The translations under genes were made by a program, and so were the position numbers. From Helianthus annuus (lineage: Eukaryota > Streptophyta > Magnoliopsida > Asterales > Asteraceae): a DNA stretch of 64,000 nucleotides. Within the stretch, counting starts at the first letter, position 1. Every line of letters starts with the position of its first letter. The stretch is taken from contig NC_035433.2 of assembly GCF_002127325.2 (NCBI RefSeq), positions 15,240,611 to 15,304,610 of the forward strand. Reading direction: 5' to 3'. A model generated the notes under the pieces. That model had not been told where the DNA came from, ran no database searches, and worked only from the letters and a program-made list of their open reading frames with translations. Positions 18,473-29,272 of the stretch are shown here, piece after piece.

Positions 18473-19065
18473 TGTCTCTCTCTCTCAAGCTTTAAACTTT
18501 TCTGAAGATTTTAGGGTTTCTCGATGGACGGCTGAAAGAAAGGAGAGTAACCAACACCACAAGTTTCATAGGATTGTAAGATTAAAAGGTTGAATAATCG
18601 ATGTAAAAAACAATAAACATACCTAGATTCAATTCCACTGGTTACACTTCAGGGATTCCATTAATCGTTTTGATGAGAATCGACTCTGCTAGAGATTAAT
18701 CAGTGTATAAGACAATCACAGATGTATGAAATCGCTATCTCCATGAAAGAAAATGAAAGAGTTAGGGAGAGATCAGAGATGTTCAGGAGGATTAAAGAAA
18801 AATTAGGGTTTTTGAATGATAGGGATGAAAAGCGTGTCTAAGAAGCCGCGTGAAAGGAAAATAGAGGAAAAGAGAATGGCGCCCAAGATGAATTCTCTGG
18901 CCAAAGAGGGTGTCCACATCACCCAATTGATTGCCTAAGAAAAGGACATGTGGCATTAAGTGTATTTTTGTAGTATAATAGGTAGATTAGTGATGTGCGT
19001 AATTTATCCACATTTGAAAGTTACACAAGATCATAGTAGTTAAATTGCATTGATTAAGGTTAGTT
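18473..19065. other. Intergenic or degraded 5' gene region
   Basis: Contains a TC-rich leader-like stretch and a possible leader intron on the minus strand (donor-like gtatgttt near 18620). No further coding frame. It ends at the target duplication of LINE-C. Confidence 0.4.
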
Positions 19066-19504
19066 AAAAATAGGATATGTTCAGTATGCTAAAATAATAA
19101 AAATACAACTTCAATGGCTTGGGCGATTTTGGCGAATTCTGAGAAACCCTAGCATCTTGTTCATCTGATCTTATTCTTGATTGATTTGGGTTAGCAATTG
19201 TGGTGTTGTCGATCCTTCTGAGTAAGGTTTCTAGACTTCTACCGTGGTTACTAATCTTTTGAAATCAGGTTTAGGGTTCTTCGTTTCGTTTTTTCTTGCT
19301 AGGGTTTGCCGCCAATCTGCTTGGTTGATTTCTGTTTTTCGTGCGTTGGTTTTTCGTTGCTTGATTTGGAGTGGGAGGCGGATTAGGGTTTTGATTATTA
19401 CGTGTCCGTCGTCAAGGTTTTGGGTCGTTGGTTTTGTTCTTCGTAAATTGTTTCTTGCCGACCAGCTAGGGTTTACGTCTGCATGTGAGTGGTGTCGTAC
19501 GAAT

Positions 19505-20962
19505 ATGAGCACAGAACCGCCTGACATTAATGACAATTATTGGAAACCGTCTTTGAATGCTGATATTCGCAATCCTCATCTTGATGATTTGAAGGCATGC
19601 AATGAGTTTTCTCCTGGGAGCTCCCCTGGTACGGCCCCTGTGCGAGGGATTAGTTTGAAAGTTACGAACATAGAAGGGAACACCATGTTACCAAGAAGGG
19701 GGCTATACTCTACTGATAACATCTCCATCCTTGATGGTTTGGCTGCAATATCCAAACCGGTGATAACTGATGAGTCAAGACCATCGTATGCGGATAGGGT
19801 TAAGAACACAACTCTGATGAAGCGTGAAGTCAATTTCAGAAAGCTGGATTCTCAAGAGGTTTTGCAAGACGCTGATGTTGTCATTCCTAGAGAGGTTATC
19901 CGCAAGGTACAAGAGAAATTTGATAATGTTCTTTATGGATATTTTCTAGGTAATCGTTTGCCGTATCCTGTGGTTGAATATTATGCTAAGAACGTGTGGG
20001 CAAAGTTTGGTTTTGCAAAAATTATGATGAACTCGGATGGTTTTTTCTTTTTCAAATTTGATACCAAAGAGGGGATGACAAAGGTGTTGGAGGGTGGACC
20101 TTGGCTTATTAGAAAAGTTCCGTTGTTTTTGAATGTTTGGTCTCCATCCGTGAGTCTAAAGAAAGAGGGGATCAAATCGGTCCCGGTTTGGGTTAAGTTG
20201 CATAATGTGCCTATATCAGTCTACACGGATGATGGGCTGAGTTTATTAGCATCTAAAATAGGTACGCCGAAAAGACTTGATAGTTATACGGCAGACATGT
20301 GTGCTGATAATTGGGGGAGGAGTAGTTTTGCTCGTGCTCTAATTGAGGTGAATGCTGATAATGAGTTAAAGGAACATATAATAGTGGCAATACCGAAGTT
20401 AGATGAAGACGGGTATATTACGGAAAGAATTAATGTGGAGTATGAATGGAAACCACATCGGTGTGCGACATGTTGTGTTTTTGGTCATAGTGATCTTACA
20501 TGTGCCAAGAATGTGAACGAGAAAAAGAAACAAGTGGTAGTGGATGAGGAAGGGTTTGTTACGGATAAGAGGAGAACGGCTCGGGGTGGAACTATTCAAA
20601 AGAAACAAAAAGCGAAATTTATTTACAGGCCGAAATCCAACAAAACTGGTACAAGTACGTCAGGCACGAAGGATAGTAACAGCGACAAAGCGGGTCCAAG
20701 TACTTCAGGCACCAGGTCGGGTACGGTTAATGTAAAAACGTCGAATGCTTTTGATGTTCTTGATTCTGGAGAGGGAGATGGGAATGAGAGTATACCTGGT
20801 AACGTCGATGGCAATAATGAGAAGGATGGTTACTCGGATCATGGTATAGATGATATTTTAGATGATATGCCGACGGAAATGGCCAAGTTTATGTCCAATA
20901 AACAACAAACTAACTTTTCTGAGGGGGCAAGCACTCCCGGTGCCACGGGTTTAAATGGGTAG
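19505..20962 (+). CDS. LINE-C ORF1: DUF4283/CCHC RNA-binding protein
   Basis: About 485 residues from the ATG at 19505 (MSTEPPDIND). The reading frame is open upstream to 19244, but that part is 5' UTR in LINE-A and LINE-B and starts in a non-conserved position. It carries GISLKVTNIEGNTMLPRRG, the DUF4283 core (NVLYGYFLGNRLPYPVVEYY, VPVWVKLHNVPIS, WGRSSFARA) and a CCHC knuckle around residues 319-333 (CATCCVFGHSDLTC). A basic KKQKAKFIYRPK segment follows, and it ends EGASTPGATGLNG. Near 20640-20710 a duplicated TSTSGTK-like motif appears (GTSTSGTK, GPSTSGTR). The end overlaps ORF2 by ATGGGTAG. Confidence 0.94.
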   Translation: MSTEPPDINDNYWKPSLNADIRNPHLDDLKACNEFSPGSSPGTAPVRGISLKVTNIEGNTMLPRRGLYSTDNISILDGLAAISKPVITDESRPSYADRVKNTTLMKREVNFRKLDSQEVLQDADVVIPREVIRKVQEKFDNVLYGYFLGNRLPYPVVEYYAKNVWAKFGFAKIMMNSDGFFFFKFDTKEGMTKVLEGGPWLIRKVPLFLNVWSPSVSLKKEGIKSVPVWVKLHNVPISVYTDDGLSLLASKIGTPKRLDSYTADMCADNWGRSSFARALIEVNADNELKEHIIVAIPKLDEDGYITERINVEYEWKPHRCATCCVFGHSDLTCAKNVNEKKKQVVVDEEGFVTDKRRTARGGTIQKKQKAKFIYRPKSNKTGTSTSGTKDSNSDKAGPSTSGTRSGTVNVKTSNAFDVLDSGEGDGNESIPGNVDGNNEKDGYSDHGIDDILDDMPTEMAKFMSNKQQTNFSEGASTPGATGLNG

Positions 20963-23900
20963 CTTAATGACTTGGAATATTAGGGGCTTGAACCGGCCCC
21001 TGAAACAAAGTGAGGTTCGAACTATTGTCGCGGAGAACAAGCTAGAGTTATGTGCGATCCTTGAGTCGCATGTCAGTATTGGTAATTTAGCTAAAGTTTG
21101 TAAGTTTGTGTTTCGTAATTGGAATTGGACCTCCAATGGTGGTGTTTGCAGCCGTGGTACAAGAATTATTTTAGGATGGAATGCGGATAATCTAGACGTT
21201 ATGGTCCTTGCTCAAACGGATCAAGTTATGCATATTCAGATTCTTTTTAAGGCTAGCAAAAGAGTTTTATTCTGTTCGGTTGTCTACGCGGAGAACAAGT
21301 ATATAGATCGACGAGCACTTTGGGCCGATCTATGTAAGCATAAGATTTTTTGTCATGATAAGCCGTGGGTGGTGATGGGGGACTTCAATTCTGCACTCAA
21401 TATTGAAGATTCGTTATGCGGGGTCTCTAAACAGTCTATTGGCATGCGAGAGTTTCAAGACTGTATTCAACAAACTGAATTGATGGATATAAATGCACAT
21501 GGGCTGCAATATACTTGGAATCAAAAGCCTAAAAGTGGTGTCGGCTTATTAAAAAAGATAGACCGTATAATGGGAAATGTGACGTTTTTGGACTTGTTTC
21601 CCTCAGCTTATGCGTTGTTTCATCCATTTCGGGTTTCTGATCACACTCCATGTATCCTTAAAATCCTCGGCTCCAATGGGTCTCGGCCAAAGCCATTTAA
21701 GTTTCCGAACTTTATCGCTACTAAGCCGGAATTTAAGGACATTGTTAATATGGAGTGGACGAAGAATGTGGAGGGGATTGCCATGCTTTCGGTTGTGAAG
21801 AAGTTAAGGAACTTAAAACCAAGCTTGAGAAAGTTATTTTTTGATCAGGGAAACTTGCATGTGAAAGTTGATAAGTTGCGAAAGGAATTAGATGACATTC
21901 AGGCCCAAATGGACAGTAATCCGTGGAATGTGCACTTGCGTCAAAAGGAAGCTCAATGTCTTAAAGATTTTCAAGCGGCTGCCTATGATGAGGAGTGTTT
22001 CCTGAAACAGAAATCTAAGGTAGATTGGCTCTGTGCTGGAGACTCAAACACTAAATATTTTCATAACATAGTGAAAACGAGGAACGCTAGAGCTAGGATT
22101 TATAGTGTCATGGATACTATGGGGGTGAGGCATGAGGGTGAAGATGTTGCTGATACTATGGTGTTGCATTATTCAAATTTTTTGGGTATGGAGCACCCGG
22201 TTGGGACAACCAATATGGAAAACTTGTTTACTAATGTTCTTAGTGATGAAGATGCGCTCCACATGATTCGACCGATCACTCGTGAAGAGGTTAAGAATGC
22301 CATGTTTAGTATTGGTGAGGATAAGGCTCCCGGGCCGGATGGGTACACTTCGACATTCTTCAAGAAAGCTTGGGAGATAGTGGGGAATGAAGTTACTGAT
22401 GCGGTTTTACAATTTTTTGAAAACGGAAAACTTCTTAAACAGATTAACCACACCCTTCTTGCTTTACTTCCGAAAAAGGACATACCGGACTCGGTGTTGG
22501 ATTATCGACCGATTTCATGTTGCAACGTTGTGTACAAATGTATTAGCAAGATTATTACTGATCGGTTAAAAGGTAGTCTGAGTTCGCTGGTGAGCATTAA
22601 CCAGTCAGCTTTTGTTCCGGGAAGAAAGATTTCGGATAATATTCTCCTCACGCAGGAATTGATGCACAATTATCATTTGAATAGGGGCCCGGCCAGATGT
22701 GCGTTCAAAATTGATATTCAGAAAGCATATGACACGGTCAACTGGAGTTTTTTGGAGGATGTTCTATCTCGGTTTGGTTTTCATCGTACAATGGTGAACT
22801 GGATAATGACGTGTGTGTCCACGGTCTCGTACTCATTATGTATTAATGGGAGCTTGCATGGTTATTTCAGGGGAAAACGAGGTTTAAGGCAAGGTGATCC
22901 AATGTCACCCTACTTATTTACGCTAATTATGGAGGTCCTATCACTTTTGCTTAAACGTGCGGCTAGTACGTCTTTTAAATTTCATGCCCATTGTGCTAAG
23001 GAGAAGATAATTAACGTGTCGTTTGCGGATGATTTATTTATCTTTGTGCATGGTGATGTGGTTTCGGTCAAGAAGATCAAGGAAGCGCTGGAAATTTTTA
23101 CTAACATCTCAGGTCTCGTGCCTAGTCCAGCTAAAAGTACGGTCTTCTTTTGCAATGTTCCTCACTTGATTCGACAGGAAATTCTGGATGTTATGCCTTT
23201 TCAGGAGGGTGTTCTGCCAGTCCGATATCTGGGGGTTCCGCTAATCTCATCAAGACTCTTGTATAAAGATTGTACGATCCTTATTGAGCGTATGGAGAAA
23301 AAGATTGTTAATTGGGCAACTAAAGCATTGTCTTTTGCTGGTCGTTTACAACTTATTAATTCGGTTCTCTCCTCGATGCATATCTATTGGGCCTCTGTGT
23401 TCATTATTCCGGCTAGAGTTGTTAAGGAGCTTGAAAAGCGTATTCGCAGATTTTTATGGAATGCGGGTTTGGATGGTAAAACTCGTGCTAAAGTGGCTTG
23501 GGAAGCAGTGTGTTTGCCGAAAACTGAAGGGGGTTTGGGCATTCGAAGTATTTCGGATGTTAACAAATCACTTATGGCAAACCATATTTGGAGCATCTTA
23601 ACTAACCGGGATTCTATATGGGTTCGGTGGATTCAGAAGTATAAGCTTAAAGGTCGAAATTTTTGGGAGGTTCCGTGTCGTGGGAGTATGACTTGGGGAT
23701 GGCGAAAAATTTTATCTATCCGTCATATTATCCGGCCTCACATCTGGTCATCTATTCGGAGTGGTATCCAAACTAACGTTTGGAGTGATATGTGGTGTTC
23801 TCTAAGTCCGATTAGTGCATTTATTTCTCCTCGGGCCATCGCCAATGCCGGGTTCTCGTTACAATCTTCTGTTGCGGATGTTATTGACCACAATGGTCAC

Positions 23901-24626
23901 TGGAAGTGGCCGCAAGCATGGCTGGATCTTTATCCGGTTTTAATCACGCTTTCAGTCCCAAATCTTATTTCTGGTACCGTGGATCGTTTGGAGTGGAAGG
24001 ATTTGAATGGCAAATTGAGCGACTTCCAATCGGCTCAGGTTTGGAACACCATTCGGAGTAGGGAGAATCAGGTCATGTGGTCTAATATGGTGTGGTTCGC
24101 TCAATGTATTCCGAGGCATTCGTTCCATTTATGGCTGCTGTTTCGTAATAAGTTGAAAACACAGGACCGATTGACAGTTTGGGAAGCAGGTAGTCTCACA
24201 AACTTAAATTTGATGGCTTGTCCGTTATGTTACGCGGATCGTGAGAGTCGAGAGCACTTGTTTTTCCGTTGTTCTTTTGCGGATCAAGTTTGGAATAATG
24301 TTAAGACTTTCGGTCAGTTGGGGAGCGTTGATAACTCGTGGGATTCACTACTTAGTTGGGTGGATCAGAATTCCAGCTCGAAGAAAGCGGATCACGTTAT
24401 TTGTAAGTTGCTGATTGCTGCGTCCTCGTACTATATCTGGCAAGAGAGGAATAACAGAATCTTTAAAAATCAGAAGCGAACGGTAGAGCAAGTAATTGAG
24501 GTAATTAAAAATTCGGTTCGGTTCCGTTTGATGGGATTCAGATTCCGGCTGGTTTCAACGAAGAAAAGGATTTTCAAGTTGTGGAAGATTGAAGAAAATG
24601 AAGATAATGTGGCGCGTCCAGGCTAA
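20955..24626 (+). CDS. LINE-C ORF2: endonuclease/reverse transcriptase/zf-RVT
   Basis: An intact 1223-residue enzyme collinear with LINE-B ORF2. The endonuclease has WNIRGLN, LESHV, MGDFNS, DRIMGN and SDHTP. The RT has DKAPGPDGY, KIDIQKAYDTV, GLRQGDPMSPYLF and FADD. The C-terminal knuckle is CPLCYADRESREHLFFRC (C-x2-C-x8-H-x4-C), then QERNNRIF. No stops or missing catalytic residues. It replicates the element by nicking A-rich targets and copying from the poly(A) end. The start overlaps ORF1. Confidence 0.96.
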   Translation: MGSLMTWNIRGLNRPLKQSEVRTIVAENKLELCAILESHVSIGNLAKVCKFVFRNWNWTSNGGVCSRGTRIILGWNADNLDVMVLAQTDQVMHIQILFKASKRVLFCSVVYAENKYIDRRALWADLCKHKIFCHDKPWVVMGDFNSALNIEDSLCGVSKQSIGMREFQDCIQQTELMDINAHGLQYTWNQKPKSGVGLLKKIDRIMGNVTFLDLFPSAYALFHPFRVSDHTPCILKILGSNGSRPKPFKFPNFIATKPEFKDIVNMEWTKNVEGIAMLSVVKKLRNLKPSLRKLFFDQGNLHVKVDKLRKELDDIQAQMDSNPWNVHLRQKEAQCLKDFQAAAYDEECFLKQKSKVDWLCAGDSNTKYFHNIVKTRNARARIYSVMDTMGVRHEGEDVADTMVLHYSNFLGMEHPVGTTNMENLFTNVLSDEDALHMIRPITREEVKNAMFSIGEDKAPGPDGYTSTFFKKAWEIVGNEVTDAVLQFFENGKLLKQINHTLLALLPKKDIPDSVLDYRPISCCNVVYKCISKIITDRLKGSLSSLVSINQSAFVPGRKISDNILLTQELMHNYHLNRGPARCAFKIDIQKAYDTVNWSFLEDVLSRFGFHRTMVNWIMTCVSTVSYSLCINGSLHGYFRGKRGLRQGDPMSPYLFTLIMEVLSLLLKRAASTSFKFHAHCAKEKIINVSFADDLFIFVHGDVVSVKKIKEALEIFTNISGLVPSPAKSTVFFCNVPHLIRQEILDVMPFQEGVLPVRYLGVPLISSRLLYKDCTILIERMEKKIVNWATKALSFAGRLQLINSVLSSMHIYWASVFIIPARVVKELEKRIRRFLWNAGLDGKTRAKVAWEAVCLPKTEGGLGIRSISDVNKSLMANHIWSILTNRDSIWVRWIQKYKLKGRNFWEVPCRGSMTWGWRKILSIRHIIRPHIWSSIRSGIQTNVWSDMWCSLSPISAFISPRAIANAGFSLQSSVADVIDHNGHWKWPQAWLDLYPVLITLSVPNLISGTVDRLEWKDLNGKLSDFQSAQVWNTIRSRENQVMWSNMVWFAQCIPRHSFHLWLLFRNKLKTQDRLTVWEAGSLTNLNLMACPLCYADRESREHLFFRCSFADQVWNNVKTFGQLGSVDNSWDSLLSWVDQNSSSKKADHVICKLLIAASSYYIWQERNNRIFKNQKRTVEQVIEVIKNSVRFRLMGFRFRLVSTKKRIFKLWKIEENEDNVARPG

Positions 24627-24833
24627 TTATGTCTAGTTGTTAGGCGTTGGTTTTTTGGTTGTTTGTTTTGGTTGTCGTTGAGTGCTTTTTTTTCTGGTTG
24701 TGTTGCTTGTTGTCCTAGGCTTGGCTGTCAAGTCTAGTTGGTGTGTCGTATTGATACACCCTTGTTATTATTTGATTCATTTATAAAATTCACCGGGGTA
24801 ACCCTTTACCCAAAAAAAAAAAATAGGATATGT

Positions 24834-24995
24834 ATAAAGAGGAGTGTTTGTTTGGGTCACGCGGTTTATCATAATTAAATTTGTTACCAAAATCAAAATA
24901 CTTAATAGTGACATCGTCTTTGTTGATGTCAATTTATTCAAACAAAGATAATAAACCGGTTGTACAAGAAAGATAATATTATCCGGTTTTATAAC
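24834..24995. other. Flank between LINE-C and LINE-G
   Basis: AT-rich sequence that was continuous with 18961-19080 before LINE-C inserted. No features. Confidence 0.5.
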
Positions 24996-27105
24996 TTTTT
25001 TAATGGCGAAACTTCTATAAAATATAATAGAAACCGGGCTAGCAAGAAACTGAAACCCGAAATTACAGAATTACGTCTTGAATGTTAAATTTGCACCATC
25101 TATGTCACACCCTGATTTTCCGGAGGGCCCGGATTTGGGGTATGACAAATTGATATAGATATTCACAATTAACACAGCGGAAGTCTTGAGAGTATAAAAT
25201 AATTATTACAAATTACAAATGTTCAAAAGTTCAAAAATAATATACAGACCAAAGTGTATAAAAGATCCACAGGCGGATCGGATAACAAATGATTACATAT
25301 AAACCAGTAGGCTTCTTGCATGGAGATGCAAATTCCACTAAGCAATTACCAGGCAGCTTCCAACCTATTTACGTACTTTGTAACCTTCGCTTAGTCTTTT
25401 GAAGATACGTCAGTTTACACCGGTAAATACAAAAAAAAAAAAAAAACCCGACACATTTTGAAAATATTTCAAAAATGATTTTATATACCATAGGTATATC
25501 AATTTTCATAAATAACTTGGGACAAACTATATCTCTTGTTATCAGTATTACATGCTTGTCAATACATATGAGGCCCGGAAGTAAACTCCGAGAGATGATT
25601 AACCGACACACCACTTTAACTCATAAAAGGGTATCCCCATTAAAGGGTAAGAAAATATTTTATCATAGCATTAGCATATGTCTGGTGTATGCCTACACCC
25701 CATGCTTAGGTCGTGGCCACTTGCAATTAAATGAGCCGATGATATCCAGGACACGGTCGCATTAACCATAAATATTTAAATTATCAAGCAAAACGAATTA
25801 AAACGGGTTATTCGGATTTTGGACACAAAGGTCATTGATCCTATACCCGACCAAGCGGTAATAATTTACCGTATCCCAAGCCCGTATAGGGAAAATAGGT
25901 TAAGATTATTTACCTAGGTTAAGTCTTTTCAATCCAAAGATAAATATAAGCACAGTCATTCAGACAAAACAACTAACAAGGTTGACATTTACTGGACGCC
26001 CTTAGTCTGGAATGAATGAATTTATTATCCATTAGAATGTTAACGGGTCTTTATTCAAGTCATAAGACTTGGACCGGTTGACTAATATAAAGAAAACGGT
26101 ACGGTTCGCTAGATTAAGTGGTGACCGGATAGAATGTGGTTTAAACCCTCACAGGTACAATGACTTGTATAATATAGGGCAACCAATAATATATTCTGAT
26201 TAGAAGTGAAATTGAAGGAATTTGACCCAATTCGGTTAACTTACATAAACTAAGTTACATAAGTCAACCGTATGCGCATAGGAAGTATCGGGTGATCGGA
26301 TGAGTCAGTGTCAAGTTCATTATGCTAAAACAAGTTTAATATGTTACTACATCAGTAGGTATTACAAATTTTAAGTTCATTATGGTTTAAAACCATTTTA
26401 TGCTCAAAAGGGCATTTTGGTCAATATTATGGCATAATACATGAACTTGCGTAAAACCCAACAACTGATTAGGATCAAATGGTATAACCTCTGAGGGTTA
26501 TTCCATACATTAATATGATCATAATATAACTTCAAATTAGTAGCTAACTTAGCTAAATCGGGCCAGAATCGAAAGTCAAAGCAGAAGTCAAACTGCTTGA
26601 CTTTCGGTTGTAAACCGAACTATAAACTAGAAATGACGGATTGAACATGCTTTAACATGTTCTAATACGTTATACCAACTGATATAATGTCAAAAATTGG
26701 TGTTTAGATGTTTATAAGTTCATTTTATACATTTTCCAAAAAACTGCGTTTTGACTTTCATTTTAACATAACTTTGACTCGTCATTTGACCAACTTAACG
26801 TGATCTTCAGGAGGTGCCCTCATAGGGGATTATCACCTGCCATATTACGATCACGTAGCCAGGTTCAATTCGAACATTGGCTTGACCGTAACGGTCTTAA
26901 CCGAAAGTCAAAGCAAAAGTCAATTTGGTTGACTTTCGGCTAATTACTTATCCTAGAACTATTAAAGAGCTATGAAAGAACACTTACAAGTGTTCCAGGA
27001 GGAATATGAACTTAGTGGTAGGCTTCCTTTTGATCAGGAAACAACTCCAAGAGTAGGTTAGAGAGAAAGAAATGAATAAGCAAAGAAATTGTTGAACTTT
27101 GGTTG

Positions 27106-27115
27106 CTATTTATAG
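27106..27115 (-). promoter_or_regulatory. TATA box of solo LTR-1
   Basis: ctataaatag on the minus strand, about 510 bp into the LTR. A CT-rich leader-like stretch follows, as expected at an LTR U3/R border. LTR-P has the equivalent ctataaata at 32162. Confidence 0.65.
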
Positions 27116-27279
27116 TAGAAATGTGCTCATAGGATGATGCCATGTGTTGGCATTGGTTCTAGGATGATTCCAGGTAAATTATAAGGTGTTAGAAGCTGAA
27201 GGATAGTTCAAATTCGTGAGCTAGATGGAAATACATGCAGGCTGCCATGGCAGACTGCCAATTCTGCCAGCTGCACTCC

Positions 27280-27452
27280 TTACGCACCGTAAAGGGTGGC
27301 AGCTTACGGTCCATAAGGACCTAGCGCGCATGCAGATTTAAACTGCTTACGGTCCGTAAGGTATTAAACCTTATTGTCCGTAACCGACTACAAGTGACAA
27401 TGAATTATTTACCTTATGGTCCGTAAGGCTTTAAGCCTTGCGGTCCGTAAGG
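27280..27452. repeat. Cluster of palindromic cttacggTccgtaag motifs in U3
   Basis: Five or six copies of a 15-mer with 7-bp arms around one base (perfect at about 27345; variants near 27280, 27303, 27371, 27412 and 27436). They lie in the 180 bp that is 170-350 bp upstream of the minus-strand TATA box. A related copy (cttacggtccgcgag) lies about 165 bp upstream of the TATA box of LTR-P. Candidate dimeric transcription-factor sites or a structural repeat. Confidence 0.6.
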
Positions 27453-27620
27453 GTCACCTAGAGGCCAAATAAATTGGCATGTTGATATAAATGGTCCCTC
27501 CACAACCAATCTTCCACATTTTTTCACATTTAGTCCCTTTCGTCCAAATAACTTGGCACAATCGAGAGTTGATCGGACACGTGTTGCCATATAATTCGAT
27601 AAAATTTTCGAGGTGTTACA

Positions 27621-28750
27621 ATCTAGACCAATTAATATTACACTATTTCGATCTACTGCTAATCCAAAAAAAGAGTTTTCTTTGATCATGTCCGTCGTTG
27701 TTGTGAAGTGGATATGTTTGTTGTCGAAGATGTTCTCGTTTCTCACCTTCCATATCTCCCAAGCCGTAGTCATTATAACCTCTCCAACGACTTTCTTCGA
27801 CTCTTTTGACTCGTTCATTTCTTTAGTCATGAGGAATAGTTGTTTCAAATTACGATCTTCGTTCGGGAATGGTACCTTCAACCACACCAAAAAGGACCAC
27901 CATATCGATTTAGCGATCCAGCAATCCCAAAGAATGTGTTCCACCGTCTCCTCCCCAAGACCACATCTCACACATAATAAGTCTCTGGTAATAACTCCCC
28001 TCAAAGCTAAGTTCGTATTTGATGTAATTCGTTTCATCGAAGCTCTCCATGCGAATAAATTTATTTTAGGAGGAAGCCAATTATTCCAAAATGGCTAATA
28101 AGAATTGTTGGTTGGATGAGTGCATCCAATCTTTTTGCTCTAATAATTGCCACTGTCAACATCTCCTTATCATTGTTCCAAGCCCAAAATTCTGCTCCAC
28201 CCTTCATTGAAAAACTTTCAAGAATATTTTTTAAAGAGCCTAGTTGCTCCCCTTCATTCCCCCTTATCGGCTCCCTATCCCAACTCCAAACCCATTTATA
28301 ATTTTCGTCCAGAATCAAGTGGTCGCTAACCATTGCATCTATATTAGAAGCAATTTTGAAAAGTTCCTTGTACCAGTCTTTAAGCGGTCCCGATCCACAC
28401 CAATTGTCATGCCAAAATAGTAAATTTTCACCTGTGCCCCACCACTCCTTTAAGATTAACCCGAAGAGACAAATTCAAAGCCACCATATACTTTTCTATT
28501 GACCCAATATCTTTCAAAATTCCTAGAAATATTCTACTGAAAGTGAAAGCCTACGTACCATTTTTATTTGCGTGGATGCTTTTAGTGACTCGGACCCATA
28601 AAGCATTGTTCTCCATTTTGAGCTTCCACCACCATTTAGCAAGAAGACCAAGGTTTAAACTTTTGATATTACCAATGCCCAACCGACCATGTCGTTTAAG
28701 GCTAAGCATTTTATCCCACGCCACCCATTAATTTTCTTGCCTCCATTATT
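27621..28750 (-). pseudogene. LINE-G ORF2 C-terminal remnant (RT tail and zf-RVT)
   Basis: Minus-strand remains of a different plant L1-type ORF2. Recognisable in order: SNNGGKKIN and GRLGIGNIKSLNLGLLAKWW near 28750-28620 (the region after the RT), a broken stretch with WVWSWDREP near 28290, and the zf-RVT module (LALRGVITRDLLCVRCGLGE then TVEHILWDC) near 28000-27920, followed by AWEIWKVRNENIF. The frame has several shifts and stops. At 27620 it runs into the LTR; beyond the LTR the last residues resume (GANLTFKT and stop near 25070). The endonuclease and RT core are missing. Not functional. Confidence 0.8.
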
Positions 28751-28757
28751 AGAAACC

Positions 28758-29272
28758 TATATGTAAGGCCCCCAAACCGGGCATCTTACTGTCTGTCACA
28801 TCATAGTGTACTGTTTAAAAAATAAGACATTACTCAAAATACACAGCGGAAATTTTCGATTAAAAATAGTACATGATTTATTTAAACTTGAAATGTTATT
28901 CAATCGTTAACAACTCGAATGCCTTCCACCCATCATGAGTAACCCCATCCGCTAACCAAGAGCAACATCGACTCAAATCAAACGCCTTCAAAACAATCTA
29001 ACATACATGCAAAAGTCAGCTATGCTAAGTGAGTTCTAATAGTTGAAGTTAAAGCATTTAAAACACATCATAACTACTTTATTTGAAATCTAAAATACCA
29101 TCTTTGCAAAATCACCATTGTTAATTACAATACGTTATCAACATTTTAAAGTTTAACGACTCTAACATGTCACCTGAAAAGACCCAAATCTCACCCATAA
29201 TCAAGGTCCAATCATCCTATACGTAATCCCTTCTAGTGTGGATCAGATTACTTAAACATCAAAGGACGACCC
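28758..29272 (-). mobile_element. LTR-2 end fragment (gypsy-like), minus strand
   Basis: Read on the minus strand this ends ttccgctgtgt... then GGGGGCCTTACA at 28758, matching the layout of the LTR-1 terminus (tccgctgtgt then GTGTGACA) but with diverged sequence. It continues on the far side of solo LTR-3, at 31541 to about 31830. Its start and target duplication were not found. It abuts LINE-G at 28757. Confidence 0.5.

Larger units (their letters stand above)
19081..24818 (+). mobile_element. LINE-C, full-length, both ORFs intact
   Basis: Plus-strand LINE of about 5.7 kb flanked by a perfect 15-bp target duplication (aaaaataggatatgt at 19066-19080 and 24819-24833, A-rich part shared with the tail). 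The 5' UTR is 424 bp and has the family box gggcgattttggcga near 19117. ORF1 and ORF2 are uninterrupted, and the 3' UTR ends accggggtaaccctttaccc plus A-run. It has the same structure as LINE-B and is potentially active by sequence. Confidence 0.95.
25103..27620 (-). mobile_element. Solo LTR-1, Ty3/gypsy type, 2.5 kb
   Basis: On the minus strand it starts TGTAACACCTCG and ends GGGTGTGACA. It is flanked by a perfect 5-bp target duplication atcta (25098-25102, 27621-27625), so the ends are exact. There is no internal region: a solo LTR left by recombination between two LTRs of a full element. It has a TATA box at about 27107-27113 (minus) and a cluster of palindromic motifs upstream of it. The related plus-strand LTR at 31.8-35.7 kb shares TATA surroundings and downstream blocks. 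Gypsy assignment rests on length, termini and 5-bp duplication. Confidence 0.9.
24996..28757 (-). mobile_element. LINE-G fragment (second LINE family), split by a solo LTR
   Basis: Two blocks on the minus strand, 27621-28757 and 24996-25102, become continuous when the solo LTR between them and one copy of its 5-bp duplication are removed. The 3' end is an A-run (T at 24996-25001 on plus), preceded by tagaaaccgggctagc-type sequence shared with the window start. The 5' side stops at 28757 against other LTR sequence. The 3' motif and protein differ from the A-F family. Confidence 0.8.

Noticed and set aside
19244..19504. N-terminal extension of LINE-C ORF1
   Set aside because: Open by chance; the same region is 5' UTR in LINE-A and LINE-B, and conservation begins after the ATG at 19505.
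27280..27452. Palindromic repeats considered as a CRISPR array
   Set aside because: Irregular spacing, variable repeats, plant LTR context; not CRISPR.
27414..27620. C-terminal 65 residues of the LINE-G open frame
   Set aside because: Read-through into solo LTR-1; the LINE reading ends at 27620 and resumes at 25102.
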